This document shows positions 1 to 7,557 of a DNA stretch of 15,737 bases, one piece after another; positions within the stretch are counted from its first letter, which is position 1; every line of letters begins with the position of its first letter. The notes beneath the pieces were generated by a model that saw only the letters and a list, made by a program, of their open reading frames with translations, made no database searches and had not been told where the DNA came from. A program made the translations under genes and the position numbers. The stretch comes from Thioalkalivibrio sp. (lineage in GTDB: Bacteria; Pseudomonadota; Gammaproteobacteria; Ectothiorhodospirales; Ectothiorhodospiraceae), in the NCBI GenBank assembly GCA_007120575.1, contig SKNJ01000302.1:1-15737 (forward strand). The letters run 5' to 3'.

Positions 1-1498
1 CCATCCGGTCCAGCAGCGGGCCGGGGATGTTCATGCTGTTGGCGGTGCAGACGAACAGCGTGTCCGACAGGTCGAAGTCGACCTCCAGGTAGTGGTCGCT
101 GAAGATATGGTTTTGCTCCGGGTCCAGGACCTCGAGCATCGCCGAGGCCGGATCGCCGCGGAAATCCATCGCCATCTTGTCGATCTCGTCGAGCAAAAAC
201 AGCGGGTTGCGCACCCCGACCTTGGACAGGTTCTGGACAATCTTGCCCGGGAGGGAGCCGATATAGGTCCGGCGGTGACCGCGGATCTCGGCTTCGTCAC
301 GGACACCGCCAAGGGCCATGCGCGAGAACTTGCGGTTGGTTGCGCGCGCGATGGACTGGCCCAGCGAGGTTTTGCCGACCCCCGGGGGACCGACCAGGCA
401 GAGGATCGGGCCCTTCAGCTTGCGCACACGCGACTGCACGGCGAGGTATTCAAGGATGCGCTCCTTGACCTCTTCCAGGCCGTAGTGGTCCTCGTTGAGG
501 ATCTTCTCGGCACGGGCCAAGTCCTTGCTGACCCGGGTCTTCTTCTTCCACGGGACATTGACCAGCCAGTCGATGTAGCTGCGCACCACCGTGGCCTCAG
601 CCGACATCGGCGACATCATCTTCAGCTTGTTCAGCTCGGCGGTGGCCTTTTTCTTGGCCTCCTCCGGCATCCCGGCCTTCTCGATCTTGTCGGCCAGGTC
701 TTCCTGCTCGTTGGGCGTGTCTTCCATGTCGCCCAGCTCTTTCTGAATGGCCTTCATCTGCTCATTCAGATAGTACTCACGCTGGGACTTCTCCATCTGC
801 TGCTTTACGCGGCCACGGATCTTCTTCTCGATCTGCAGCACGTCCATCTCGCCGTCGATCTTGCCAACCAGATGCTCCAGGCGTTCGCGCACGTTGGCGA
901 TCTCGAGGACCTGCTGCTTCTCCTCGAGTTTCAGCGACATGTGCGCGGCAATGGTATCGGCCAGGCGCGAAGTGTCGTCGATCCCGGCCAGTGAGGTCAG
1001 GATCTCCGGCGGCACTTTCTTGTTCAGCTTGATGTACTGCTCGAACTGGTTGAGCGCGGACCGACCCAGGACCTCGAGTTCCTTGTCCGCCGTGTCGTAC
1101 TCCTCCTCGATCATGCGGATATCGGCCACGAAATAGTCTTCCTCGGCCTGGGCATCACCGGTGGTGGCGATGTCCATTACCCGGGCGCGCTGGGCGCCCT
1201 CGACCAGCACCTTGATTGTACCGTCGGGCAGGCGCAGCAACTGGAGGATATTGCCGAGGGTCCCGATCTCGTGCAGATCGCCGACTTCGGGCTCGTCGAC
1301 CTCCGCGCTCTTCTGCGCGACCAGCAGGATCTGCTTGTTCTCGGCCATCGCCGAATCCAGCGCGCGGATCGACTTCTCGCGCCCCACAAACAACGGGATC
1401 ACCATGTGCGGATACACCACGACGTCACGCAGCGGCAACACCGCGACGCGCTTGACGGGCGAGTCCACCTCGTTCTGGGAGGAGTGTTGGTCGGTCAT
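1..1498 (-). CDS. lon: Lon ATP-dependent protease, N-terminal part (cut by window edge)
   Basis: Lon is a cytoplasmic AAA+ serine protease that degrades misfolded and regulatory proteins. The frame from ATG 1498 stays open to the left edge, giving 499 visible codons of a family usually about 800 long. The N-terminal substrate domain reads [20 protein letters not shown]. Walker A GPPGVGKT is at residues 370-377 (Lys376), and Walker B DE is at Asp437-Glu438. Both sit 14 residues later than in E. coli Lon. The last visible residues, [13 protein letters not shown], match the AAA+ sensor region. The Ser-Lys protease domain lies outside the window. The start is supported by a GAGGGGG Shine-Dalgarno a few bases upstream. 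lon follows clpX by 83 bases with its own heat-shock-type promoter between them. Identity is essentially certain; only the far end is unseen. Confidence 0.97.
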   Translation of the reverse strand, partial: MTDQHSSQNEVDSPVKRVAVLPLRDVVVYPHMVIPLFVGREKSIRALDSAMAENKQILLVAQKSAEVDEPEVGDLHEIGTLGNILQLLRLPDGTIKVLVEGAQRARVMDIATTGDAQAEEDYFVADIRMIEEEYDTADKELEVLGRSALNQFEQYIKLNKKVPPEILTSLAGIDDTSRLADTIAAHMSLKLEEKQQVLEIANVRERLEHLVGKIDGEMDVLQIEKKIRGRVKQQMEKSQREYYLNEQMKAIQKELGDMEDTPNEQEDLADKIEKAGMPEEAKKKATAELNKLKMMSPMSAEATVVRSYIDWLVNVPWKKKTRVSKDLARAEKILNEDHYGLEEVKERILEYLAVQSRVRKLKGPILCLVGPPGVGKTSLGQSIARATNRKFSRMALGGVRDEAEIRGHRRTYIGSLPGKIVQNLSKVGVRNPLFLLDEIDKMAMDFRGDPASAMLEVLDPEQNHIFSDHYLEVDFDLSDTLFVCTANSMNIPGPLLDRM

Positions 1499-1533
1499 GG
1501 GGCCCCCTCAGGGCTGGGAAAATGTACAAGCAA

Positions 1534-1561
1534 GGATGGGGGCGCGCGCCGCCTTTTCAAG
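1534..1561 (-). promoter_or_regulatory. Heat-shock (sigma-32) promoter of lon
   Basis: On the minus strand, CTTGAAA (1561-1555) is followed after 13 bases by CCCCATCC (1541-1534). The sigma-32 consensus is CTTGAAA, about 12-15 bases, then CCCCATNT. Only the last base of the -10 box differs. Transcription should begin near 1528, giving a leader of roughly 30 bases to the lon ATG at 1498. lon belongs to the sigma-32 regulon in E. coli. The match is read directly from the sequence; its activity is inferred. Confidence 0.85.
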
Positions 1562-1581
1562 GGCGCCAACGCCCCGGTGGA

Positions 1582-2859
1582 TCAGGAATCCGCCGCGGCC
1601 TGCTTCGAGAACGAGGCGTTGTCATAGATCAGGTAGGGGTCGGCATCGCCACGAATCACCGCCTCGTCGATCACAACCTTGCTGACGCCCTCCATCGACG
1701 GCAGCTCGTACATGGTGTCGAGGAGGATGTTTTCCATAATGGTGCGCAGGCCGCGCGCGCCGGTCTTGCGTTCCATCGCCTTGTGGGCGATCGCGGCCAG
1801 CGCGTCGTCGCGGAACTCCAGATCCACGCCTTCCATCTCGAACAGACGCGCGTACTGCTTGATCAGGGCATTCCGCGGCTGGGTCAGGATGGTGATCAGG
1901 GCCTCCTCGTCCAGTTCGTCCAGGGTGGCCTGCACTGGCAGGCGGCCGACGAACTCGGGGATCAGGCCGTAGCGGACCAGGTCGTCCGCCTCGAGCTGCT
2001 TGAGCCACTGCCCCCCGGACTTGTTTTCGTCACGCGAGTGAACATCGGCGGAGAAACCAATCCCGCCCTTCTCGGCGCGCTGCTGGATGACCTTCTCGAG
2101 CCCCGAGAAGGCCCCACCACAAATAAACAGGATATTGCGGGTATCCACCTGCAGGAACTCCTGCTGGGGGTGCTTGCGCCCGCCCTGCGGGGGAACCGAG
2201 GCGGTGGTGCCCTCGATCAGCTTCAGCAGCGCCTGCTGTACACCCTCGCCCGACACATCGCGAGTGATCGACGGATTGTCGGACTTGCGCGAAACCTTGT
2301 CGATCTCGTCGATGTAGACAATGCCGGTCTCGGCCTTCTCCACATCGTAGTCACACTTCTGCAGCAGCTTCTGGATGATGTTTTCGACGTCTTCGCCGAC
2401 ATAACCCGCCTCGGTGAGCGTGGTCGCGTCCGCGATGGTGAAAGGCACGTTGAGCACCCGCGCCAGTGTCTCGGCCAGCAGCGTCTTGCCGGAGCCGGTG
2501 GGCCCGATCAGCATAATGTTCGACTTGGACAGCTCGACCTCGTCCTTGCCAGCCTTGGCCTCGAGCCGCTTGTAGTGGTTGTAGACCGCCACCGACAGGA
2601 TCTTCTTGGCCGAATTCTGGCCGATCACATAGTCATCCAGAGTCTCGCGGATCTCGCGCGGCTTGGGCAGGGAGTCACGCTCGGCGTGACCGGCCTCCTG
2701 CATTTCCTCGCGAATAATGTCGTTGCACAGTTCGACGCACTCGTCGCAGATGAATACGGACGGTCCGGCAATGAGCTTGCGTACTTCGTGCTGGCTCTTT
2801 CCACAGAAAGAGCAGTACAGCAGCTTGCCGTCTGCGGGAGGGGTCTTGTCGTCGCTCAT
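1582..2859 (-). CDS. clpX: ClpX, ATPase subunit of the ClpXP protease
   Basis: ClpX is a hexameric AAA+ unfoldase that recognises tagged or damaged proteins and threads them into ClpP in the cytoplasm. The 425-residue product has the usual length. Its zinc-binding domain shows Cys16, Cys19, Cys38 and Cys41. Walker A GPTGSGKT is at 119-126, the substrate-gripping pore loop GYVG at 152-155, and Walker B Asp184-Glu185, the same residue numbers as in E. coli. The ClpP-docking IGF loop (GGIGFSAD) and the sensor-2 motif GARGLR follow. The ATG at 2859 is preceded by GAGG with 7 bases of spacing. The gene lies 118 bases downstream of clpP, behind a possible weak terminator and an inverted-repeat leader, so its expression may be partly separate from clpP. 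Confidence 0.98.
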   Translation of the reverse strand: MSDDKTPPADGKLLYCSFCGKSQHEVRKLIAGPSVFICDECVELCNDIIREEMQEAGHAERDSLPKPREIRETLDDYVIGQNSAKKILSVAVYNHYKRLEAKAGKDEVELSKSNIMLIGPTGSGKTLLAETLARVLNVPFTIADATTLTEAGYVGEDVENIIQKLLQKCDYDVEKAETGIVYIDEIDKVSRKSDNPSITRDVSGEGVQQALLKLIEGTTASVPPQGGRKHPQQEFLQVDTRNILFICGGAFSGLEKVIQQRAEKGGIGFSADVHSRDENKSGGQWLKQLEADDLVRYGLIPEFVGRLPVQATLDELDEEALITILTQPRNALIKQYARLFEMEGVDLEFRDDALAAIAHKAMERKTGARGLRTIMENILLDTMYELPSMEGVSKVVIDEAVIRGDADPYLIYDNASFSKQAAADS

Positions 2860-2902
2860 CCGTTTGCCTCGATTGGGATGTCGGTTATTTCAGAACATGC
2901 CC

Positions 2903-2925
2903 CGTTTGCGTGGTGGTTGCAAACG
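2903..2925 (-). repeat. Inverted repeat in the clpX leader
   Basis: On the minus strand CGTTTGC (2925-2919) and GCAAACG (2909-2903) form a perfect 7-bp stem around a 9-base loop, about 45-65 bases upstream of clpX. A second GCAAACG copy (2867-2861) lies between the clpX GAGG ribosome-binding site and the ATG. The left arm could therefore pair with either copy. It could be an operator, an mRNA switch or chance. Confidence 0.45.
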
Positions 2926-2941
2926 AGCCGCCCGCGAGTCC

Positions 2942-2979
2942 GGTAAAGAGGCCGCGCGCGGGACCGGGTTGGCGGCCTC
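2942..2979 (-). terminator. Possible weak terminator after clpP
   Basis: Beginning inside the clpP stop codon, GAGGCCGC (2979-2972) can pair with GCGGCCTC (2955-2948). This gives 8 bp with a 16-base GC-rich loop, followed by TTTACC. The stem is good but the U run is only three long, so partial termination between clpP and clpX is the most that can be claimed. Confidence 0.45.
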
Positions 2980-3625
2980 AGGCCGGGTCCGCGGCCTTGT
3001 CCCGATGCGACAGCACGTTGTCGACCAGGCCATATTCCTTCGCGTCAGTCGCGGTCAGGAAACGGTCGCGATCGGTGTCCTCCGCGATCTTCTCGACCGG
3101 CTGGCCGGTGTGATGGGCCAGCACATTGTTCAGTTCATCACGGATCTTCAGGATCTCGCGGGCGTGGATGTCGATATCCGAGGCCTGACCGGAAAATCCG
3201 CCCAGCGGCTGATGGATCATCACCCGCGAATGCGGCAGGCTGTGTCGCTTGCCGGGGGCGCCGCCTGCCAGCAGCACCGCACCCATGCTCGCCGCCTGGC
3301 CGACGCACAGGGTGCTGACCTCGGGTTTGATAAACTGCATGGTGTCGTAGATCGCCATGCCGGCGGTGACCGCTCCGCCCGGGGAGTTGATGTACAGGCT
3401 GATTTCCTTGTCCGGGTTTTCCGACTCCAGGAACAGCAGCTGGGCCACGATCACGTTGGCCATGTAGTCTTCGATCGGACCCACGCAGAAAATCACCCGG
3501 TCTTTCAGCAACCGGGAATAGATGTCGTAGGCCCGCTCGCCACGGGCGGTCTGCTCGACCACCATCGGGACCAGGTTCAGCCCCTGGGCGTGCTGCGCGC
3601 CCTGATCGGCCATGTCATGGCTCAT
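2978..3625 (-). CDS. clpP: ClpP, proteolytic subunit of Clp protease
   Basis: ClpP is a self-compartmentalised serine peptidase: two heptameric rings enclosing the active sites, fed by ClpX or ClpA. The product has 215 residues. The catalytic triad is Ser113 (in GQAASMGA), His138 (in VMIHQP) and Asp187 (in DTDRDRF), each two later than in the E. coli precursor. The N-terminal stretch before residue 15 is expected to be a propeptide. The ATG at 3625 overlaps the trigger-factor stop as ATGA. It is preceded by AAGGAG with 8 bases of spacing, which favours it over the second Met at codon 5. The overlap indicates translational coupling with tig. Expression probably depends on promoters upstream of or within tig. 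Confidence 0.98.
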   Translation of the reverse strand: MSHDMADQGAQHAQGLNLVPMVVEQTARGERAYDIYSRLLKDRVIFCVGPIEDYMANVIVAQLLFLESENPDKEISLYINSPGGAVTAGMAIYDTMQFIKPEVSTLCVGQAASMGAVLLAGGAPGKRHSLPHSRVMIHQPLGGFSGQASDIDIHAREILKIRDELNNVLAHHTGQPVEKIAEDTDRDRFLTATDAKEYGLVDNVLSHRDKAADPA

Positions 3626-4929
3626 TCAGTCGACTCCTTGTTCGGATTCATGACGTCCTGGAACGTCGTCTTCTTGTCGGTAACGCTGGCCTGATCCACC
3701 ACCCAGTCGACCACCTGATCCTCCAGCACCACCGATTCGAGATTGCCCTTGGCTTCCGGGTTGGAGCGATAGAACTGCTTGACCTCTTCCGGATCCTCGT
3801 AGGTCTGCGCCATGTCCTCGAGTTCGCGCTCGACCCGCTCGGCATCCACCTTGAACTCCTTCTGCTCCACGATCGCCCGCAGCGCCAGCCCCAGGCGCAC
3901 CCGGCGCTTCGCCTCGTCCTCGAACAGGCTGTCCGGCAGCGGCTGGGTCTTCTCGGCACCGCCGAAGCGCTGTTCGGCCTCCTCGCGCAGGCGATTGATC
4001 TCTGCCCGCACCAGCGCGTCCGGCAGGTCAAAGCCATGCTTTTCGATCACTGCTTCCAGCACCTGCTGCTTGACCCGGGACTTGAGGGCCTGCCGCAGTT
4101 CCCGCTCCATATTGGACCGTACATCGTCGCGAAGTTTCTCGACCGAGCCATCCTCGATCCCGAATTTCTTCGCGAATTCCTCGTCCACTTCCGGCAGCAC
4201 CGACGCCTCGACCTTGCTGATGGTCAGCGCGAACTGCACGGTCTGCCCTTTGAGGTTTTCCGCCGGATAGTCCTCGGGGAAGGTGACATCAATGGTCTTT
4301 TCCTCGCCGGGCTTCAGCCCGACCAGCTGATGCTCGAACTCGGGCAGCAGGCGTCCGGCACCAATCTCGACCATGAAGCCCTCGGCCTTCCCGCCTTCGA
4401 ATTCCTCGCCGTTCAGGGTGCCGACGAAATCCAGGGTCACGCGGTCGCCCTCGGCCGCCGCGCGCTCCACCACCTCCCAGGTCTTGTGTTGGGCACGCAG
4501 GGATTCGATGACGCGATCGATGTCAGCGTCATCGATCTCCGCGATCGGTCGCTCGATCTCGACCCCGGTGAAGTCCGCCACCTCGACCTCGGGGAACACC
4601 TGAAAGCTTGCCACGAACTCGATCGGCTGGCCTTCCTCGACGTTCTTCGGCTCGATGCTCGGGTTGCCGGCCGGTTCCAGACCCTCCTGCTGCACGGCTT
4701 CGCGATAGCTCTGCTGCAGCACTTCACCGAGCACCTCCTGATACACGCCGGAGCCGTAACGCTGGCGCACGACCTTCAGTGGCACCTTGCCCGGGCGGAA
4801 GCCGTCCAGACGCACCCGCTTGGCCAGAGATTTCAGACGGTTGTCGACTTCGTCGTTGACCCGTTCGGGGGGCACCTGGATGGTCAGCTTGCGTTCCAGG
4901 TTGCCGGTGGCTTCAACAGAAACTTGCAT
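3622..4929 (-). CDS. tig: Trigger factor, ribosome-associated chaperone and peptidyl-prolyl isomerase
   Basis: Trigger factor binds ribosomal protein L23 at the exit tunnel and shelters nascent chains. The product has 435 residues (432 in E. coli). The ribosome-docking signature GFRPGKVP is at residues 43-50, exactly as in E. coli. The FKBP-type isomerase domain runs from about 150 to 245 ([20 protein letters not shown]). The rest is the helical C-terminal chaperone domain. The frame is open 11 codons further upstream to ATG 4962, but the family begins MQVSVE. ATG 4929 has GAGG with 6 bases of spacing, while the upstream ATG has none at a useful distance. The stop overlaps the clpP start by 4 bases. 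The gene begins 86 bases after tRNA-Leu with no terminator visible between, so cotranscription is plausible. Confidence 0.97.
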   Translation of the reverse strand: MQVSVEATGNLERKLTIQVPPERVNDEVDNRLKSLAKRVRLDGFRPGKVPLKVVRQRYGSGVYQEVLGEVLQQSYREAVQQEGLEPAGNPSIEPKNVEEGQPIEFVASFQVFPEVEVADFTGVEIERPIAEIDDADIDRVIESLRAQHKTWEVVERAAAEGDRVTLDFVGTLNGEEFEGGKAEGFMVEIGAGRLLPEFEHQLVGLKPGEEKTIDVTFPEDYPAENLKGQTVQFALTISKVEASVLPEVDEEFAKKFGIEDGSVEKLRDDVRSNMERELRQALKSRVKQQVLEAVIEKHGFDLPDALVRAEINRLREEAEQRFGGAEKTQPLPDSLFEDEAKRRVRLGLALRAIVEQKEFKVDAERVERELEDMAQTYEDPEEVKQFYRSNPEAKGNLESVVLEDQVVDWVVDQASVTDKKTTFQDVMNPNKESTE

Positions 4930-4935
4930 GGAGGG

Positions 4936-4939
4936 CCTC
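4936..4939 (-). promoter_or_regulatory. Ribosome-binding site deciding the tig start
   Basis: GAGG on the minus strand, 6 bases before ATG 4929. It supports the start that gives the family-typical N-terminus MQVSVE over the in-frame ATG at 4962. Confidence 0.7.
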
Positions 4940-5015
4940 GTAATGGTTCGGGTATCGGTCATCCCTGCCGATCGCAGCGGAAACCTTCATGTCGTACCGA
5001 TGGTTGATTGGACGT

Positions 5016-5102
5016 TGGTGCGAAAGGAGAGACTCGAACTCTCACGGGTTTTACCCCACTGGGACCTAAACCCAGCGCGTCTACCAGTTCCGCCACTTTC
5101 GC
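5016..5102 (-). tRNA. tRNA-Leu (anticodon UAG)
   Basis: The minus strand folds as an 87-base class II tRNA with encoded CCA. The acceptor stem pairs GCGAAAG with CTTTCGC, and the discriminator base is A. The anticodon stem CTGGG/CCCAG encloses loop TTTAGGT, giving anticodon UAG, which reads CUN leucine codons. A long variable arm and the T-loop GTTCGAGTC follow. It lies between tRNA-Lys and tig, with no evident terminator before tig. Confidence 0.97.
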
Positions 5103-5145
5103 GATCTTGCAGAAAACTCTCGTTACGTTCGCGCATTGACCGCGC

Positions 5146-5173
5146 ATTCTAGCGTGTTCCCCGCCCACAAACA
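5146..5173 (-). promoter_or_regulatory. Candidate promoter of tRNA-Leu
   Basis: A -10-like TAGAAT (5151-5146) is followed by a GC-rich discriminator (GCGCGG), as is common at stable-RNA promoters under stringent control. The best -35 at 16 bases is the weak TGTTTG (5173-5168). The site lies about 40 bases upstream of the tRNA and just after the tRNA-Lys terminator. The -10 and discriminator are visible; the -35 is poor. Confidence 0.35.
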
Positions 5174-5199
5174 CAAAGAGCCCGCATGAACGGGCCCTT
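5165..5199 (-). terminator. Terminator after tRNA-Lys
   Basis: On the minus strand AAGGGCCCG (5199-5191) pairs with CGGGCTCTT (5184-5176) around the 6-base loop TTCATG. The stem is 9 bp with one G-U pair. It is followed by a T-rich stretch, TGTGTTTGT. It begins 26 bases beyond the tRNA-Lys CCA end, a good fit for an intrinsic terminator. Confidence 0.7.
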
Positions 5200-5224
5200 G
5201 TGCCGGCGCGGGGACCGGAGGAAA

Positions 5225-5300
5225 TGGTGGGTCGTGTAGGGCTCGAACCTACGACCAATTGGTTAAAAGCCAACTGCTCTACCAACTGAGCTAACGACCC
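5225..5300 (-). tRNA. tRNA-Lys (anticodon UUU)
   Basis: A standard 76-base tRNA with encoded CCA on the minus strand. The acceptor stem pairs GGGTCGT with ACGACCC, and the discriminator is A. The D arm is TAGCTCAGTTGGTAGAGCA. The anticodon loop is CTTTTAA, giving UUU for lysine, and the T arm contains GGTTCGAGCCC. In Pseudomonas a tRNA-Lys occupies the equivalent position after queC and serves as an integration site for genomic islands. Here no integrase or duplicated tRNA end is seen downstream. Confidence 0.98.
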
Positions 5301-5347
5301 GTTTCGCTGCGGCCCGGCGCGACCGCGAAGGTCAACCCGGCCACGTT

Positions 5348-5377
5348 GCAAAGCGGAAGGCCCGGGATCACCGGGCC
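5348..5377 (-). terminator. Probable terminator downstream of the YeeE-family gene
   Basis: On the minus strand GGCCCGG (5377-5371) pairs with CCGGGCC (5365-5359) around a 5-base loop, followed by TTCCGCTTTG. It lies between the permease gene and tRNA-Lys. A second hairpin, GGCGGGG/CCCCGCC at 5403-5432, lies closer to the gene's stop but lacks a T run. Confidence 0.5.
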
Positions 5378-5402
5378 GTCAGTGCGGCGTAGTTTACGGC
5401 GC

Positions 5403-5432
5403 GGCGGGGAAAACGCAAGGTGCGTCCCCGCC
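5403..5432 (-). repeat. Inverted repeat immediately after the YeeE-family gene
   Basis: GGCGGGG (minus strand 5432-5426) and CCCCGCC (5409-5403) can form a 7-bp stem. Inside it a further ACGC/GCGT pairing is possible. It starts 10 bases beyond the stop codon. Without a U run it is more likely an RNA 3'-end stabiliser or an aid to termination than a terminator in itself. Confidence 0.4.
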
Positions 5433-5441
5433 ACCAAGCTA

Positions 5442-6710
5442 TCAGATAGCTTCCAGCTTGCGCATCCCAGCCGGCAGCAACTTCATGTCCACCAGCGAGG
5501 TCACCAGCGCCTTGCCGAAGCTGGCCTCCTCTTCGTAGACCATTTTGTAGTACTGAATCTTCATCGTCAGCGCCGCCCCGAAGACGATCATGATGAACGT
5601 GAGGAACCCGCCCAGAGCCAGGGTGGAGATGCCGGTGATGCCCTGACCGATGGTGCAGCCCATCGCCAGCACGCCGCCGAACCCCATCAGGATCGCGCCG
5701 ACAAAATGGTTCACGAAGTCGCGTACCGAGGCGAACCATTCGAAGCGGAACGCTCGCGTCACCAGGGCCCAGAAGAGCGAACCCAGGATCACGCCTGCCA
5801 GCGCCATCACACCGAAGTAGAGCACGGTGTTATCGAAGCCGGTCGAGACATAGCGCAGGCTCTGCCCCATCGGGTTGATGAAGGTAAACGACTGGTTGGC
5901 CCAAGGGGCACCCTCGGCCGGGCGTTCACCCGCGTCGGCATCCGCCACGAAGTCCCAGTCGGCCACATAGGCCTGCGGGGTATAGGTGTCCATGCCGTCG
6001 TCGATCTGGATGTTGCTGGTCAGCCACCAGGCGCCCAGCACCATCAGACCGATCACCAGGCCGCCCAGGATGTTGTCGAAGCTGCGGCGGAAATCGGCGG
6101 CCTTGAAGATCAGGGCCAGCAGCAACACGCCGATCACCAGACCCAGGACCAGGCGCGCGGTCAGACCGTTCTCTTCACCGGCGACCAGCGTACCCAGGTC
6201 CTGGCCCGCCGGGGTGGGGATCGCCAGCACGGTGGTCCAGTCCATAAACAGCAGGGAGTACAGGGTGTCGGAGGTACCCGGCAGCGGACGCACCATGAAG
6301 TAGGCGATGATCGCAATCACGATCAGCACCATCAGCGATTTGATGTTGCCACCGCCGATGCGCACCAGGGTCTTGTTACCGCAGCCCGAGGCATAGGTCA
6401 TGCCGATCCCGAACAGGAAGCCGCCCAGCGCGTGCTCGACCCACTGGAACTCGCTCATACGATAGTTGGGGAAGGACCCGTCGGCACTCAGTACGCCGAA
6501 GAACTCGAGGATCGCCACGCCCAGCATCGCCACGGCAATCGCCAGCAACCAGGAGCGCATGCGTCCGGTATCGCCCATGTTCACCCAGTCGGACACGGCG
6601 CCCATGGTGCAGAAGTTGGTCTTGTTGGCCACGGCCCCCATGATGAAGGCCAGGACGAACGCCCCGCCCAGGAACGCCATCGCGGCAGCAGAAAAACTGG
6701 AGAATTCCAT
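5442..6710 (-). CDS. YeeE/YedE-family inner-membrane sulfur-compound permease
   Basis: This family (Pfam YeeE/YedE, DUF395) contains thiosulfate importers such as YeeE and proteins linked to sulfur or selenium handling. The 422-residue product is strongly hydrophobic throughout. It shows the family's cysteine motifs NKTNFCTMG (Cys34), GMTYASGCGNKTLVRIGGGN and, in the second half, GFGGVLAMGCTIGQGITG. These cysteines line the path for the sulfur compound in characterised YeeE. A less hydrophobic stretch rich in Asp and Glu (about residues 250-285, around DDGMDTYTPQAYVADWD) separates the halves and is probably an external loop. A GTG at 6713 is also in frame, but the ATG at 6710 has the better ribosome-binding-site spacing. 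It is a single gene between queC and tRNA-Lys, without the usual small TusA/SirA-like partner. The family is certain; the substrate is not known. Confidence 0.9.
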   Translation of the reverse strand: MEFSSFSAAAMAFLGGAFVLAFIMGAVANKTNFCTMGAVSDWVNMGDTGRMRSWLLAIAVAMLGVAILEFFGVLSADGSFPNYRMSEFQWVEHALGGFLFGIGMTYASGCGNKTLVRIGGGNIKSLMVLIVIAIIAYFMVRPLPGTSDTLYSLLFMDWTTVLAIPTPAGQDLGTLVAGEENGLTARLVLGLVIGVLLLALIFKAADFRRSFDNILGGLVIGLMVLGAWWLTSNIQIDDGMDTYTPQAYVADWDFVADADAGERPAEGAPWANQSFTFINPMGQSLRYVSTGFDNTVLYFGVMALAGVILGSLFWALVTRAFRFEWFASVRDFVNHFVGAILMGFGGVLAMGCTIGQGITGISTLALGGFLTFIMIVFGAALTMKIQYYKMVYEEEASFGKALVTSLVDMKLLPAGMRKLEAI

Positions 6711-6716
6711 CACGTA

Positions 6717-6722
6717 TCCTCT
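6717..6722 (-). promoter_or_regulatory. Ribosome-binding site deciding the YeeE-family start
   Basis: AGAGGA on the minus strand is 6 bases from ATG 6710 but only 3 from the in-frame GTG at 6713. The spacing favours the ATG. Confidence 0.65.
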
Positions 6723-6760
6723 CGCTCAAAGTCTTGCGGTACACCCGGGGGTTGTCGCGC

Positions 6761-6772
6761 GGGTGGCCACCC
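6761..6772. repeat. 12-bp perfect palindrome upstream of the YeeE-family gene
   Basis: GGGTGGCCACCC lies about 50 bases before the permease start, in the 149-base gap after queC. A protein operator is possible, but the local G/C runs make chance palindromes likely. No convincing -35/-10 pair was found around it. Confidence 0.4.
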
Positions 6773-6859
6773 TCGGGGGGGTGCGCAGCATACATCGGAC
6801 GCTAGACGAGTTCGAGTCCGCTTTCATTCCGGCCCTGCTGGCGGTCTCGGCCCCGCGCT

Positions 6860-7555
6860 TTAATCAGCGCCGCCCTGACGGTAATGGGTCGGGTCCGCGA
6901 CTCCGGCCACGCGAAAGCCCTCCCGGCGAATGCGGCAACTGTCGCATTGCCCGCAGGCGCGGCCCTGGTCGTCGGCCTGGTAGCAACTCACGGTCTGCGC
7001 ATAATCCACGCCCAGGCGCATACCCGCGCAGATGATGTCGGCCTTGGTCAGGTGCATCAGCGGCGCGCGAACCTCCCACGGCGTGCCCTCCACGCCCGTA
7101 CGGGTCGCAACTCGCGCCAACTCCTGAAAGGCCTGCACGAAGGCCGGACGGCAGTCCGGATAGCCGGAGTAATCGACCGCGTTCGCCCCCACGTACAGCA
7201 ACCGCGCATCCAGCGTTTCGGCCAGACCCAGCGCCAGGGAGAGAAAGACGGTGTTGCGCGCGGGGACATAGGTGACCGGAATCCCCTCGCTCAACTCGGT
7301 CGGTACGGCGATTGCCGGTTCGGTCAGGGCCGAGCCGCCGATCGCGGTCAGGTCCACGCGGACCACGCGATGGTCGTTCACACCGCGAGCCCGGGCGACG
7401 CGCCGCGCGGCCTCCAGTTCGGTGCGATGGCGCTGCCCGTAGTCCACCGACAGGGCGTGGCATTCCAGGCCGTCCGCCTGCGCCATGGCCAGACAGGTAG
7501 CCGAATCCAGCCCCCCGGACAACAGCACCACGGCCTTATCGCGCGCGTCACTCAT
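6860..7555 (-). CDS. queC: QueC, 7-cyano-7-deazaguanine (preQ0) synthase
   Basis: QueC converts 7-carboxy-7-deazaguanine to preQ0 with ATP and ammonia, a cytoplasmic step toward queuosine in tRNA. From ATG 7555 the protein has 231 residues, the same as E. coli QueC. The ATP-pyrophosphatase loop SGGLDS is at 13-18. Four zinc ligands lie near the C-terminus: Cys191, Cys201, Cys204 and Cys207. The frame extends upstream to GTG 7582, but that adds nine residues not typical of the family and has no ribosome-binding site. The ATG begins two bases after the queE stop, so translation is probably coupled to queE, the enzyme of the preceding step. Confidence 0.97.
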   Translation of the reverse strand: MSDARDKAVVLLSGGLDSATCLAMAQADGLECHALSVDYGQRHRTELEAARRVARARGVNDHRVVRVDLTAIGGSALTEPAIAVPTELSEGIPVTYVPARNTVFLSLALGLAETLDARLLYVGANAVDYSGYPDCRPAFVQAFQELARVATRTGVEGTPWEVRAPLMHLTKADIICAGMRLGVDYAQTVSCYQADDQGRACGQCDSCRIRREGFRVAGVADPTHYRQGGAD

Positions 7556-7557
7556 GA

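Noticed and set aside
5391..5418. TTGCGT and TAAACT 16 bases apart as a tRNA-Lys promoter
   Set aside because: Each hexamer matches consensus at only about four positions, and the site overlaps one hairpin and lies upstream of another terminator-like hairpin, so it was not listed.
5346..6863. Plus-strand open frame of 505 codons opposite the YeeE-family gene
   Set aside because: It mirrors a membrane protein with clear family motifs. The His/Gln/Gly-rich translation resembles no protein family and is a frame shadow.
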